Shown one piece after another: positions 11,921-24,127 of a stretch of 64,000 nucleotides of DNA (position 1 is the stretch's first letter; each line of letters begins with the position of its first letter). The position numbers and the translations under genes were made by a program. This DNA is from Bombardia bombarda (taxonomy: Eukaryota > Ascomycota > Sordariomycetes > Sordariales > Lasiosphaeriaceae), in the NCBI GenBank assembly GCA_030512295.1, contig JAULSR010000005.1, positions 1 to 64,000 of the forward strand. Reading direction: 5' to 3'. Under the pieces are notes generated by a model. The model did not search any database. It was given only the letters and a program-made list of their open reading frames with translations, and had not been told where the DNA came from.

Positions 11921-12787
11921 ATGGGCCAATACTACGAGGTCATCTCCGAACCGTTGATGCAATGGGTCAAGCAGCAGAAAATGTTCTGGGTGTCGACCGC
12001 GCCGCTGTCGGGGGATGGTCACGTCAATGTGTCACCCAAGGGCGGTCTGTACTTTGGCTTGGTTGACAACAAAACCTTCTGGTACATGGACCTCTCCGGC
12101 AGCGGCAATGAGACCATCTCGCATCTCTACGAGCCCGGCAACGGCCGCATCACCATCATGCTCAACGCATTCGAGGGCCCGCCGCGCATCCTGCGCCTGT
12201 TTGGTCGCGGGAGGGTCCTCGAGAGCTGGACACCTGCCTTTGCCGACTTTGTCAAGAAGCACGACGTCCAGACCCTGGCAGGGTCGAGGTCCATCATCAT
12301 CGTCGACATCCACCAGGTCAACACCTCGTGTGGCTTCTCAGTCCCCGTCTACGACTTCAAGGAGTTCCGCACCACACTGAATGACTATTACGAGAGGAAA
12401 GCCGAACGGTTTGCTCAAGGGAAGGAGCATGAGAGTATGGAGAGGTAAGATACTTCTCTGGCATGATGAATGAGTTTGCGCTAACAAATGGACAGGAACT
12501 GGGCGCTGAAGAACCTTGTCAGCATCGACGGTCTTCCCGGGCTTGAAATCGCCCGTAAAGTGGCCAAGGAGCAGGGCATCACGCCCACTAAGAAGATGGT
12601 GGGCCCCATGGCGCCAGATCACTACTACAACGACAAGCGCTTCTCTCTCAATCATCTCTACCTTGTCGCTGTTTCGACAATGCTCATAACAGTTGTTCTC
12701 ATCGCGGCAAGCTCTCTGTTCACGGTGCCGGCGGGGCTTTCCGTTCCCAAGAACTTGCTATACTCGCCATCAAACGCCAACTATTGA
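11921..12787 (+). CDS. Pyridoxamine-5'-phosphate-oxidase-like flavoprotein with tail anchor
   Basis: Two exons, 11921-12444 and 12496-12787, joined across a 51-base intron (gtaaga..acag), 271 residues. The N-terminal half has the split-barrel FMN-binding pattern of fungal PNPOx-like proteins (KMFWVSTAPLSGDGHVNVSPKGG, then FWYMDLSGSGNETISHL and the glycine/arginine-rich RILRLFGRGRV). It resembles the yeast YPR172W/YLR456W group, whose reaction is not established. Exon 2 adds a single hydrophobic helix at about residues 229-252, followed by a short tail, so the protein may be held in a membrane with its barrel in the cytosol. The ATG at 11921 has a good context (caacaATGG). Confidence 0.85.
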
Positions 12788-12890
12788 GACGAAAGGACAA
12801 GAGTGTCGGCATTGACAGAGGAGCTGGGTGGTTAGAAGCACAATTGTATCTCCAATCACAGTACGTATATGAAGCACATTGTATCACCTC

Positions 12891-13318
12891 TTAAGCGCCA
12901 GCAAACAGTCTTTTATACATAAAAACACCTCGCTCCCTAGTCCAAGAACTGTAGCGTCTGTCCAGCATCCTGGAGTACACTCTCTCCTTTACCTCTTTGC
13001 TGCCCATCACGTACCAATCATACGGATAAGGCAAGGTTTCCGTCGTCATCTGTCCTCTCGGCGCAGTGATCGTCGCATTGCCAAGGACCACATCCTGCAA
13101 GCTGGCGAACCTGTTAGCTGAGTTTTGGTGCACTTCACACCCAGAAGGATGTAGTATCTTGATACTCACGCGCCCTGAACAGAACAATATCCTATATTAC
13201 AAGCATCCCAATAACTCGCCAGCTCCGGATCATGCCTGTTGACGTCGGCAAAGGCATGAGTTGAGGAATTAGCCACTATCAAAAGGATAGGTCCAAGAAA
13301 TGTGGTTGACAATTTCAT
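12891..13318 (-). CDS. Small secreted protein, candidate effector
   Basis: Two exons, 13318-13170 and 13110-12891, with a 59-base intron (gtgagt..aacag), 122 residues. Translation begins with a clear signal peptide (MKLSTTFLGPILLIVAN, then a small-residue cleavage region near THAFA), leaving about 98 mature residues. The mature part has only two cysteines (DACNIGYC) and is rich in Tyr, Arg and Lys toward the C-terminus (RMLDRRYSSWTRERG). No known domain was recognised. It is tail to tail with the PNPOx-like gene, 103 bases apart. The model rests on a good signal peptide and clean splice sites. A role as effector or other small secreted protein is inference. Confidence 0.65.
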
Positions 13319-14348
13319 GTCGATTCAGGTGTATACGCCAAGTCTTTTCACCAGAAGGTTTGCTTAGTATTTCCAAACCTAATGAAAAAGATTAAGCAAC
13401 TAGGTACTTATAATACACGAGGGCTTCATCCACCGTGACACCCGTCATCCCCGCTTGGTCTTGCATGGTGGCTAATTACCAGCAACTCGGCAGATGCTAC
13501 ATACACCACCCCCCCCCCCCCCCCCAGAGGAGTCATCCCCTCATTTCAATTTCGACCAGCACATGTAATACGGACAATAGGTTTTAAAAGAATCAACCAC
13601 GATGGTAACCGGATGCTTGAATGGTATGACCCTGTCAAAGTCCAGGAGATATAATATTATGTGCTTACACCGACGCTTTCCTCCGCAGTCAGCTCCCTTG
13701 GCTTCCCCTCTTGTTATGAAAATAATATACAACAAGCTGCAAGAGTGCAAACATGATACCAACAGCGACCATGACGATTTTTGGATCAAGAGTCCCTTGT
13801 GATAGCTTATATGGAAGTCGTATTAGCATCAGGTACAGACAAATAATGGCTTCCCCTGCTCTGTTTCGCGTCCCTTCTGTAACTCCCGGAGGTCATCAAG
13901 CTTTGGTACCGTACCCGCAAAGCGGGATAAACACCCAGACCAAAAACAAGTTCCAAAGAAACAATGGAACAAGAAAAATACAGACCGGCTATTAAATGGT
14001 AATATGACAGTTATCGGTGTAATGAATGAAATGTTATCCTCACGGGATGTTTGTATTTCTCCCTTTTCGTGCAATATGATCATTACACTTGAAAGGATGG
14101 TTGGTTGACGATGACGTGATATTACACAATAACAGGGGGTTCGCGTACGCGGATAGGTAGGTACCTTGAAAGACGTCGGGTGGATCCAATCCCGCCCAAA
14201 AAGCGTTGGTTGTTGGTGGGGTCGGTCAGTCGGCATTATTTCACGTCAACTGCTTTGTTTGATACAGCTGTGCTGTCAAATTGTCAATTGTGTTGATGTC
14301 AACCTCAACACTGCGACGCCACAAAATCATAGTAAAAAGCAAGATAAA
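13319..14348. promoter_or_regulatory. Divergent intergenic region with a poly-C tract
   Basis: About 1 kb between the small secreted protein gene (-) and the flavin monooxygenase (+). It has a run of about 17 C at 13507-13526 and a taggtaggtacctt motif at 14154-14167. Open frames here are short and show no family resemblance. Confidence 0.5.
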
Positions 14349-15916
14349 ATGACGGGCCTACCAGTCAAACGGGTTGCCGTCATTGGCGCCGGGCCGGCGG
14401 GCGCGATAGCTCTGGATGCGCTGGTTCGGGAAAGGGCTTTCGACATCATCCGCGTCTTTGAGAGGCGTGAGGATGCCGGAGGGTGCTGGTATGTCAACAA
14501 CACAACTGTCTCGAATGTGAACAACAGGCGCCATACTGACCCAACCAGGATTGCCGACACCAAGCGCCCATCTACCTTGTCCAACTTCGCATCCCTAGCT
14601 GGTCGCACTGCTGACGGCCCTCTCGCCATTCCGGAAAGACTCCCTGCGCAGACCGCAAAGTCAGATCAGCCGCGCTTTTCCGAGTCGTCTGTGTATCCCT
14701 ACCTAGAGACCAACGTCGACAGCGTGGCCATGGAGTTCAGTCAAGAGCCCATCCCTGATGAGCGAAGCGCCCTCTCCGTATCGCTGCATGGATCAGGCAC
14801 GCCGTTCCGTCACTGGGACGTCATCAGACGATATGTCAAGGGCGTGATTTACGACAAGGGCCACCAAGACTTGGTGTCGTACTCAACCACGGTGGAGAAG
14901 GTCGAGAAGATTGGGGCCGAGTGGAAGCTGACTCTAAGAGAATCCGGCAAGGACACCGACTATTGGTGGGTCGAGTGGTTTGATGCCGTCGTGGTTGCGA
15001 GTGGTCATTACTGGGTGCCGTATATCCCGGCTGTCGAGGGATTGGAACTGTTTGAGAAGGCCAGGCCGGGGAGTGTCCTGCACAGCAAACACTTTCGGGG
15101 CAGGGACTTGTTCAAAGACAAGGTAAGTGTCTTATCCACTTGACCAACCCCCTTTTTTCGACACCGACTGACATATATGATCAGCGTGTACTCGTTGTCG
15201 GAGCCTCTGTCTCGGCCGCCGACATCGCCTTCGACCTCGCCAACAGTCAGACCGCCCAAACACCTGTGCATGTCGTCACCATTGGCCACGCTGCCAACGG
15301 CTACTTTGGCGGCGAAGCCTTCAACCACCTGCATATTGAAAACCATCCGTCCATCTCACATATCACCGAGGACCGGACCGTCCACTTTATCGACGGCCAC
15401 TCCATCAGCAATGTGGACCACATCATCTTTGGTACCGGCTATAGCTGGACGCTGCCTTTTCTTCCCCAGGTCCCGGTACGCAACAATCGCGTGCCTGAGC
15501 TGTACCAGCATGTCGTCTGGCAAAAGGACCCAACGCTCTTGTTCGTGGGTGCTGTAGGTGCGGGTCTGACGTTCAAGATTTTTGAGTGGCAAGCTGTGCT
15601 GGCTGCTCGAATATTGGCCGGGCGGGCGATGCTCCCCTCGGTTGAACGGATGAAGGAGTGGGAGACTGAGAGGATCAAGGCAAAGGGTGATGGGCCAAAG
15701 TTCACCATGGTGTTTCCAGACTTTGAGGAGTATTTTGAGGAGGTCAGGGCGCTGGCTGGGGAGGGTGATACGCTCAACGGCGTGGGCAGGAAGCTGCCTA
15801 GGTTTCAGCGGGAATGGGTAAGGAGCTTTATGGAAGGTCATGATTTGCGGAAGAGGATGTGGAAGAGGATCAACGCGGAGGCAAGGGGTGAGGGTGGTAT
15901 TAAGTCGCGCTTATGA
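14349..15916 (+). CDS. Flavin-containing monooxygenase
   Basis: Exons 14349-14488, 14549-15122 and 15185-15916, introns 60 and 62 bases, 481 residues. Residues 8-20 form the FAD-binding Rossmann motif (VIGAGPAGAIALDAL). The FMO fingerprint region is PGSVLHSKHFRG near residue 220, and a second, NADPH-binding glycine motif VVGASVSAADIAFDLA follows directly after intron 2. The C-terminal FGTGYSW motif is also present. The enzyme should use NADPH and oxygen to oxygenate a nucleophilic N or S atom or to carry out a Baeyer-Villiger-like step; the substrate is unknown. Intron 1 is in frame and open, and is recognised because GGCW joins IADTKRPST only after its removal. The stop lies 28 bases from that of the convergent HET gene. 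Confidence 0.88.
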
Positions 15917-15944
15917 GTCAACCGCTCTCTTAATTTCCATCTTC

Positions 15945-18231
15945 TCATACCAAAGTAAGCGATGCTGGATGAACTCGGGAAAATGCATCATGAAACCGGT
16001 CATGCAGAACAAAGACGCCAACACGTGTGTAGCAGGCCGTCGGGTACTCTATCTGTGGTGTACTCCTCAAGAGTAGGCCTGACCAGGAAACACCTCGGTC
16101 AACAGCCTGAGTTGCCTCCAATTGCTCGACAACTTGTAGAGCAACTAACGCCCTCGAACTTGTGCTGGGGCTCTCCATATCAATTGCTCCATAGCCAAGT
16201 TCCACCTCTTGGTCGTTTATGTGATAGGAAAACTCCCTTGTATACAAGTAGTCCTGGTCGCCATCACGTTCCCTCATTAGCAGAGACACATTCTTGAGCC
16301 TACCAGATACGGTGATGCTGGCGCTACTCACGCTCCCATATGGATTTGCACCAGTCAGGCTGATTGTAAAATCAAGTAGTAGAATCATCGATGGTGGCGG
16401 AATCTCGACGTTGTCCATGTCGATGAAGGTTGATTGACTAGAAGGCCAGACAATATAACTGTCCAAACTGGCCCATGACCATGAAGGGGCACGATAGATT
16501 GCTGGTGTCGTAGCTTTGACTTGAAAGTTCGTCACCGGTCGCCAGAGCAAACCAAAGGCCAAATCTCCTTCCCAAATGCCCGCCATGTAGCTTCCCGCAT
16601 TAATCGGCAGGCCTTCCATACGTTTGGCGAGACCAGATATTGCGGGAAGTTTATCCTGGCTATACGAGAGTTGCCTTTCGCAATAGTCCATGATGACGAA
16701 ATACCAATTGCTGAACGGTGAGTATCGAATTTTGACAAGATCCTCCTCACTTAATCCAATGTCTGAGCCATCTTGTGACAGTGTGTCTGTGTCGGAGCTA
16801 CCATCGCTGCTGGGGGATTTATGTGGTGAATCCAAGCATAAAAAGTTTAATCTTGACAGATCAACAGCTTTGATCCGCGGGATGACAAGAACTGGGCCGT
16901 TGTCCTCTGTGCATCTGTGATGGTTGCAGGCGAAGCAAAGGCGGGTATCGCAGAAGTGCAGCATTCGTTTGGAAAGGACGGATTCTTGCAGGGTCCAGCC
17001 TCTTTTATTCCAACAAGACATTTCCACGTCCCTCTCCCAGCGGTCCAAGTAATCGTCCTTTTCTGCTTGTTGGACAAAGAGCATTTCTCCAGAATCCCTG
17101 TAGCCTTGTACAAGGTATGGAATATGGGCTTCTGGTCTGGACCGTGGCCTGAGAAAGCCTTCATGGCTCGATGCGGCAGACGTTGCGGTAAGTGTAACTG
17201 CGGCACGGCTGTAAACCTGGGCCATCAGAGCAGCCTCTCGTGCCCAGTCCTCGTGCGAATCTTGAACGATGCATAGTGAGTCGATCCAGATGTATGGCAA
17301 ATCGAGGAGACGGGTCATGGTGACGGCGTCTTGGAAGTTTTGTGGTAATCTGAGCCCTGAGTTAGCCTCCAGTCATTGTACGTTGACATGACGGGATTCG
17401 TGACACTCTGTACCTGTTGATTGCTATACCACTCTTAAACTCGTTTAGTGTCGCCCTCATCGTCCGCAGCATAGGCTGTTGTGCGTTTGGAGGTCCCCAG
17501 CAGTGGCTGAGAGCGGCATATTGAACGGGATAGTCGTCGATATTCTCCACGAGCTGTATCACTTGCTTGTTCAGAGAAGCCCCCAATTCAACCTTTAGTA
17601 GCCGAGTAGGGGCGAAGGACGCTTCCTTTGAAGTGCATTCCTTATGGTGCTCAGAACAATCGCTGATCCATCCACGTATCATCTTTAAAGATTCGTCCGA
17701 TTTTGCACTATCAGCAATAGGGCGACGACTCAATCTTCTCGGTTTCGTAATGGTAACGCCTGCGTCAACGTGAAATCATTTTGTTAAAAGCTTGATGCAA
17801 GATTGTTGACAAATTGAATATTGGATAATTCAGAGTCTGGATGGGTACGTACCAGATGGAGGAGATACCGAAAAGAACAACTGCATCATCGAACCCTGAT
17901 CACCGGGGATAACAACATCCATCTGAAGAAAGTAGACGCCGTTGATGTCGTCGGGAACGCCGCTTTGCAACATGCTTTCTGTAAAGAACATCGCATTTCG
18001 TATGCAGAATTGAAATGACTCCTGTTTGTTCGTGCTGCTCAGTTTCTGCCGAAAGCGCGCAGTGAGAATGGTGATGAGTAAGTTGCAGAACTGGCAGTTG
18101 TTTGTCGCTTGTTTTCTTAGGTGCGGAAAGTCGGGAAAGAAGTCGATAACTTGGTAAGGAGTCCTTATCTTGCCGTAACCTTCAATTTTATCGTAATCGA
18201 TGATCAGGTTGGAACAAAATGGGCAGCTCAT
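15945..18231 (-). CDS. HET-domain (heterokaryon incompatibility) protein
   Basis: Exons 18231-17853, 17759-17414 and 17349-15945, introns 93 and 64 bases, 709 residues. The N-terminal part has two cysteine pairs (CPFC, CQFC), common before HET domains. The HET domain starts near residue 206 with YAALSHCWG and continues through LPQNFQDAVTMTRLLDLPYIWIDSLCIVQD and AQVYSRAAVTLTAT, then RGWTLQE further on. The C-terminal part has the typical RAPSWSWASLD motif and ends normally. HET domains trigger cell death when allelic or partner proteins clash in a fused hypha. No NACHT or repeat domain is present, so it is a stand-alone HET protein. It shares a 458-base promoter region with the C2H2-like gene. 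Confidence 0.9.
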
Positions 18232-18689
18232 TTTGGTCCCAGTCAATGGAAATCTAACTGTGATTGTTGCGGGCGAAATTGGCCGGTGAGCTTGGAGAGA
18301 CCTCATCTCACCAAGGTACGAAGTACTTAGGTAAGTACCTACATAAGGCACCTGTCGGTCCCTGCTTTTTTTTTGGACGATGGAAAGCCAAGTCACGTGT
18401 GGCAGTGCATCCCACCAACTCCCCAAGTCCCAACAACCTCTGGTAGTATGTTTTGCACAACTGCGCAAAACCTTCATACAGCTAGACACCGTCGACATCG
18501 AATAACAGTACCTCCCTCAACTGTGTCGAACGTGTTTTGGACTTAATCAAGTTTACTGAGTACCTGGTACTTACCCTACATCAACATTGAACCCTCAGTC
18601 GCCGGGGCAACTGCTAGTCTAGTACTGTAGCTCTATTTTTCAGTTCCACAGGTCATATTTAGAGTAACCCTCCCCAACTCGACGACCAA
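18232..18689. promoter_or_regulatory. Shared divergent promoter of the HET and C2H2-like genes
   Basis: 458 bases between two divergent starts. It contains a self-complementary stretch rich in ggtac and acctac steps at about 18318-18352. No other gene fits here. Confidence 0.5.
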
Positions 18690-21600
18690 ATGAGGATTCA
18701 GCTTGAGACGGACAGCTCGTCTGCCACCGAGCGCGAAGACAATGGCGCATCGTCTAATCCATTGGGTCGCGCCAACCCACAGCCACCAAAAACCCATGGC
18801 CCTTCATTCAACCCCGACGGCTTCGTTGATGAGGACCAAGATGGCTCCCAGACTGTCAAACGGGAAGACAACAGCCTCCAATCTGATTTGCACGCAAATG
18901 ACAGCGACAGCGGCGCCGGTCTGGCAAGTGCCCTTCACAGTTGGTCCCTTGGATCCACCACCGACGACGAGGTTGACGACGCCGACACCGACATCGACAC
19001 TGGCACTCCCGACGAGCAAGCGCCTGACAATGACACTCTGCAACGTCGCCAGGTAGTGATTGACCGCATCATGCAGAGTCTTTGCGCCACCCTCGACTCC
19101 AAGCTTGCCATCATCAAGGATGCTCCGCCAATCGTCAAAAAAGAGCCTGTTGATGAGGATTCAAAGGTTCAGCTAGATCACTTTGGCTCTGGCCGTAAAA
19201 AGCGACATGGGTTAGCATCCGGGGCCGTCGACACGCCCAAAGCCACGGGGCCGATGAAAAGGTTCTCACAGAGAGTACTCTCCCCTGGAAGGCGCTTGAG
19301 TTCAAGTTTTGGGAGATCGTCAAGCACTCGAGCCTCATTGTCATCTTCCGAGGTATCTTCAGCCCCCTCTGCGACAGCTCCTCCGCCGCCTCCTCTGCCC
19401 CTTGCAGCTCCGACTATCAGTCCTGCTCCTGCTCCGGGGATTGCTATCGCCGCACCCAAAGTCTCCCAGGCTGCGTCGTCCAAGGGTCCGCGGTCATCAG
19501 GAGGCGCCACCCAGGTACATTTTCCAGACTCGCAACTCCCTTCCTTACGGGGGCCATCATTACCATCTTCCCCCTCTCCACCGCTTTCTTCTTTGCCACG
19601 GCCCACAATATCAGAGACATCTTCTACCTCTCTCACTGCAGACCATGATCACCAACTCCGGCAACGCCAGGTGCCCCAAGTACGGCCTCACCGGGGAGAG
19701 TCTGGGCAACAGGGAGAGCAAATTTGGCAACAGATGCAACAGGAGCAACATCAGCAGCTGCTACCACAGCAACAACTGCTACTGCAATACGGACAGCCAA
19801 TGATGGAAGAATCAGATCTTCATCTGCTAAGCCCCGAACAGATCGCAACACAACAAAGTCTGTTTGAGCAGTCGCTTCACCAGCTTCAGCAAGCATCTTC
19901 ACCTTTTCACCACCTCATGGCGCACTATGGGCCAGGGCTTCCCAGTGTTTTAGATATGGGGCAACAGCAACAGCAACAACAACAACACCAGGAGACTATG
20001 GGCTTTGAACCTATGAGAAATCCAGTGCTACAAGACTATCAACTTCAACTGATGCTCCTAGAAACGCATAACCAGAACCGCGTGCTTATGGCGCGACAAG
20101 AAGCCTCCCCAGAAGATACCGCCAATGTTACGATACAACAGGACAAAAGCTTCACATATGCCCCGGTCAACGAAACAGCCTTTGGTTCATCAAGTCCTCC
20201 TTCTCAATACACAGCCCAAAGCCTTGCTACCGCTCCAGCTCGACAACACAACGCCGTCGCTTATTCAACACAGGCTGGCAAGCAGCGCGAGAAGCCAATA
20301 TCCCAAGGAGACGCGGATGGAGGAAAGGCGCACTCAACGAAGCGGGGAGCAGCTCGTAATCTCACCAGTGTAACCCATGAGGAGACAGACGAGGACGAGG
20401 GTGACAGCGATCATGATGGCAGACGTAAGAAACAGAAACCAGCCCCTTCAGATAAATCAGCGACAATCGGCAACCTGAACAAGAAATTTGCATGTCCCTA
20501 CTTCAAGCGCAACCGCAGGAAGTACTGCAAGTGGACCTCGTGCCCAGGGCCGGGCTGGGATGAAGTTCACCGAGTCAAGTATGCCGGCCCTTGCCGTCCC
20601 TGTCTGACAGACTTTATACTCTGGACACTGACGACAGTAAAATCAGGACACATTTGTATCGACGCCACGCCCTGCCGCTCCAATGCCCTCGCTGTTGGGG
20701 TGTCTTCAAGTCGGATAACCTGCTCCGCGCGCATTTGCAGCAAGACCCCCGTGTGGTATCCGACACAATCAAACCATGGTTGAGGGCTTCACCAAGGACC
20801 AAGAGAAGCGATTGCGCAGTCGAAAGAAGGCGCAGGCCGACATGACTGACGAGGACAAGTGGCGCGAAATCTACATGATTGTATTCCCCGACGATGACAG
20901 GGATTCACTACCATCACCTTGTAAGTGTTGCCAACTCCCAGGCATTGCAGTCCAATGTTACCTCCCCAATACACATACTAACTCGGTAACTCAAGACTAC
21001 GATGCAACCGACTACGAAACCTCGTCCCCCAATCTGTCCAGCGACCACGGCCGTGGGAGTGATCTTGAAGACTATGCCACCTTCATCCGCCGCGAGATGC
21101 CAACGTTTGTGCGTCGAGAACTCGAGGCGCTCTTTCAAGAGGACGAATTCAAGGACGTCGACGAACGCATCCGCCCGCGTGTGGCCCAGATCATGCTTGA
21201 CCTGCAGCCAAGACTGCTAAACTTGTATAAGCAGTCGCAGTCTCCGCTGAGCGAATACGGGCCTCAGCCTGTGCCTCCGTCGAAAACACAAGACGTCGAG
21301 TCTGAAAGTCCACGTACAAGCGCAAGCGAGCCGAGAGTACCGGGCGGGTTGACGCCATTAACGTCTGGTTCGGATACAGGCGGTTCAGGGTCAGGCTCCC
21401 AATATCCTCCAAGCAACATGTCGACAAAAGTGGGATTAGGAACGGATGACTCGCAGTCGACTCCAGGTGATAATTCCCCATGGGGCGTGCTGGGTTCGTT
21501 TCAAGCATTGCCAGACTGGGCACTACTGCCAGGTGAGTACTTGGGTGTGGATAATATGGGTGCGGGAATTGGCGCCTGGGACGATGCTGCTGCTGCTCCA

Positions 21601-21717
21601 AGCGGCGTGAATGGTGGAACAGGCGAGACGCCTCTGGGTCCGCACTTTTGGGATTTTGAGGTCGACAGGCTGTTGGATCCGATAGTTCCAGTCTCGCGCG
21701 GTCAGACAGACCGATGA
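18690..21717 (+). CDS. C2H2-like fungal regulator, apparently frameshifted
   Basis: Exons 18690-20578, 20647-20920 and 20996-21717, introns 68 and 75 bases (the second with branch site actaac). The product would have about 961 residues if one base is restored. The N-terminal 600 residues are low complexity: acidic, proline-rich (PPPPPLPLAAP) and glutamine-rich. Then comes the zinc-binding region of a fungal family, FACPYFKRNRRKYCKW-SCPGPGW-VHRVK-THLYRRH, followed by CPRCWGVFKSDNLLRAHL; the first part is completed only by splicing. After HLQQDP the frame breaks at a run of five C (20746-20750). One extra C would give DPPCG and lead directly into MVEGFTKDQEKRLRSRKK, which continues the conserved block. 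The C-terminus is Ser/Gly-rich. It is probably a nuclear DNA-binding or regulatory protein. It is either a pseudogene or the victim of a homopolymer error. Confidence 0.75.
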
Positions 21718-22003
21718 GCTGTTGGTGGCTTATGGACCTGATGTGTAGGAAGAGACGGGTGGGGGCGTTCACAGTGCTTGGCTGTATATTGATGATAACT
21801 CAGAGTTTGGGGTTTGGTACACATAATCGCTATGCACCACCCGCATGCTGTCCTCTATTCCTCCTTGACCGCCCGCCCCACTCCACTCGTATGATCCGCA
21901 TTATAAGTTGTTGTTGTAGTCATTAAAAGTCTAAAATCCGCCGTTATATCGAGACAACTCGTGAGAAAGAGAAACATTATCGTCGTCCGCATTGTCGCCT
22001 TGG

Positions 22004-23149
22004 CTACACCATCTCGTGGGCCCCGTCTGTTTCTGGGGGTGGCGGAAGCTTCCTATAACCCCTTCCTGCGCCCCTGCGGCACCACCTCCTCAAGGCCCAC
22101 GTCAGCCCGACCACTGCCACCAGCCCCATGCCAATGAATAGCAGATTCTCCAGAATTCTGGGCACCAGCACGTTGCCGATGTAACTGAAAAGGTGGTTGT
22201 CCCAATTATCCCATGTGCCGCCTCTTCCCTGTGTAAAGAAGACCCAGCGGTCGGCGCCGTCGCGCATGTCCATCATGATGCGATATATCTTGTCCTCCTC
22301 GGGCGTGACTGCGAGGCGCTCCAGCTGTCGATGGTATCGTTCCCAGAGAGCGGTCACAAACCACTGGCCGCTGGAGTAGCTGATGGTGAAGTAGGGGAAG
22401 GGGTACTTGTAGCCCCAGGGTATGAGTGACTCGGTGACAAGAGTCCAGAAGGGGTGGTTCGGCCGCGCAGCGATCAGGTTGTTGGAGAGGGCGCCATGGC
22501 CGCCATCGGTGAGGAATGCGGAGAGGGAGAGGAGCGGTGTGAGGGAGCGGGAACAGCCCTAGTTTTAGTTTATCACATCGGTCAGTTTGTGGCGCGGTAA
22601 AGGGAGGAACATGTCAGTTGCGACAGCAGGAAGAGGGCAAATCGGAGTTTTGCAGGCAAAGACTAAACATACATTATCGAGATCGATATAAATACCGCCG
22701 AAATGGCGAAGGAGGAAGTATCGCAGAGAGTCGATGCGCTGCACCGGAAGACTGTAGCCGTCGTAAGTGGGGAGGAACCAGTCGTAGTTTGTAGCGATGA
22801 ACTCGCGGGACTTTCGCTCGCTCCATAGATGGTACTCGAAGTCGGGATTGTTGATTATACACGACTGGCGCTCGGCGTCCCAGTCGCTCGGCATGGTCTC
22901 ATTGTTGGGGTCTTTCCAATTGTGAAAGATCTGGTGGATGATCCTGGGAATGTACTGCTGCCGCGGATCCTCGCCGTGGCCGCCGCCTGTGGAGGTGTTG
23001 TATGCGGCTTCGATCTCCTCTTGGGTTAGGGAAGTGCCCGAGTGGTTCGAGAAGATGTGGACGAAGAGCAAGACGCGCGAGGTGATCAAGGTGAATAATG
23101 CGACGCCGAAGACGGCCAGAAGCAGCGGCGTCAGGGTGCGAAGTCGCAT
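22004..23149 (-). CDS. Glycosyltransferase of the OCH1/MIPC-synthase type
   Basis: Exons 23149-22673 and 22558-22004, intron 114 bases, 343 residues. A hydrophobic helix near residues 6-32 is a type II signal anchor. The catalytic domain has the sugar-transferase pattern RIIHQIFHNWKDPN, HLWSERKSREFI, then SLRYFLLRHFGGIYIDLDNGC, where the DxD of IDLD should bind the metal and nucleotide-sugar. A second helix (RILENLLFIGMGLVAVVGL) lies near the C-terminus. This two-helix arrangement matches the catalytic subunits of yeast mannosyl-inositolphosphoceramide synthase (SUR1/CSH1 type), which transfer mannose from GDP-mannose to IPC in the Golgi. The exact substrate is inferred. A GGTCGA hexamer repeat lies in the 5' leader. 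Confidence 0.83.
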
Positions 23150-24127
23150 CTTGGGGTAGAACAGCGCGCGCTGTGTTGTCGCATGGGAAGACGAGGTTTC
23201 GAGTCGCCTTGGGTGGCCTTGATCAGGGTCGAGGTCGAGGTCGAGGTCGAGGTCGAGGTCGAGGCGTGTGCGCGTCGCCGTCAGAACATGGCGCCTCTGT
23301 ACTGTCCGTTGCCAGTCGAATGCCGCTTGGGTGACGCGTTCTGTTTTCGAGTCGTGCGAAAGCGATGACGACCAGAAGCGAAAATTAAAGAGCGACCCGC
23401 CGGTCCAATCCCTTTCCAACGGATCTTCGCAAGTTCCGCGCTGCGCCATGGTTGGTTGCCAAGAAATCTTTGGCGGGTGGCAGTGGACCCTGAACGTTAG
23501 CTACGTGATCCCTGAAGGATCAATGTGGGGTTAAGATAGGCTCTCAAACCAGCCGCCCCCACATCGCATTCGCATTCGCATCCGAGCCAGGGGTTGTGTC
23601 TCCTCTGCGGACTTTTCCATCTCAGGACTGGCAAGACATACAGTACCGTACCAGATCGATTGATATTAAGCAACTTCCAGCTACAAGTTTCCATCCAAGA
23701 GTTGGCGATTTCTCTGAATTTTGGTAGATTACAAATGGATTAGCTAAGTACCCACTGTAGTGTTTCATTGAGTTGAAGTCTTTTGTAGTATTCTAATCTG
23801 CTGCACGCTCGAATAAAACCACGAAGCCGAAAATTATTAAATGCAAAATGATGTGGCCGATCAGCAATGTCCAAAGATTGGAGATATAAATGAGAGTAAA
23901 TCATACCTCCGTTAAGATGGAAGGCAGGCATTACTTACTTAGATAGGCAAGTTTATTTGATATCGGTATTGGTAATGGTTGAAGCCTATATGCATCCAGG
24001 TAATTTATTTCTGCTTAAATAAATATAGTACCATAAAAGAAGTCAAGCGGTCTATCTGTATGAACCCTTTCGAAACCAGAAGCAAAAAGGAGAGCAAGCA
24101 CATCACTGCCATCAAAAGGATAGGCTT
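23150..24127. other. Promoter region with a GGTCGA hexamer repeat; otherwise no gene
   Basis: Just upstream of the glycosyltransferase, 23227-23264 carries about six copies of ggtcga. The frame stays open through it (an Asp-Leu repeat on the minus strand), but the ATG at 23149 directly precedes the signal anchor. From 23500 to 24127 nothing is supported. Confidence 0.5.

Noticed and set aside
14166..14348. Upstream extension of the flavin monooxygenase frame
   Set aside because: It lacks conserved features; the FAD motif begins a few residues after the ATG at 14349.
23150..23449. N-terminal extension of the glycosyltransferase with an Asp-Leu repeat
   Set aside because: The repeat comes from a DNA hexamer array and the ATG at 23149 directly precedes the expected signal anchor.
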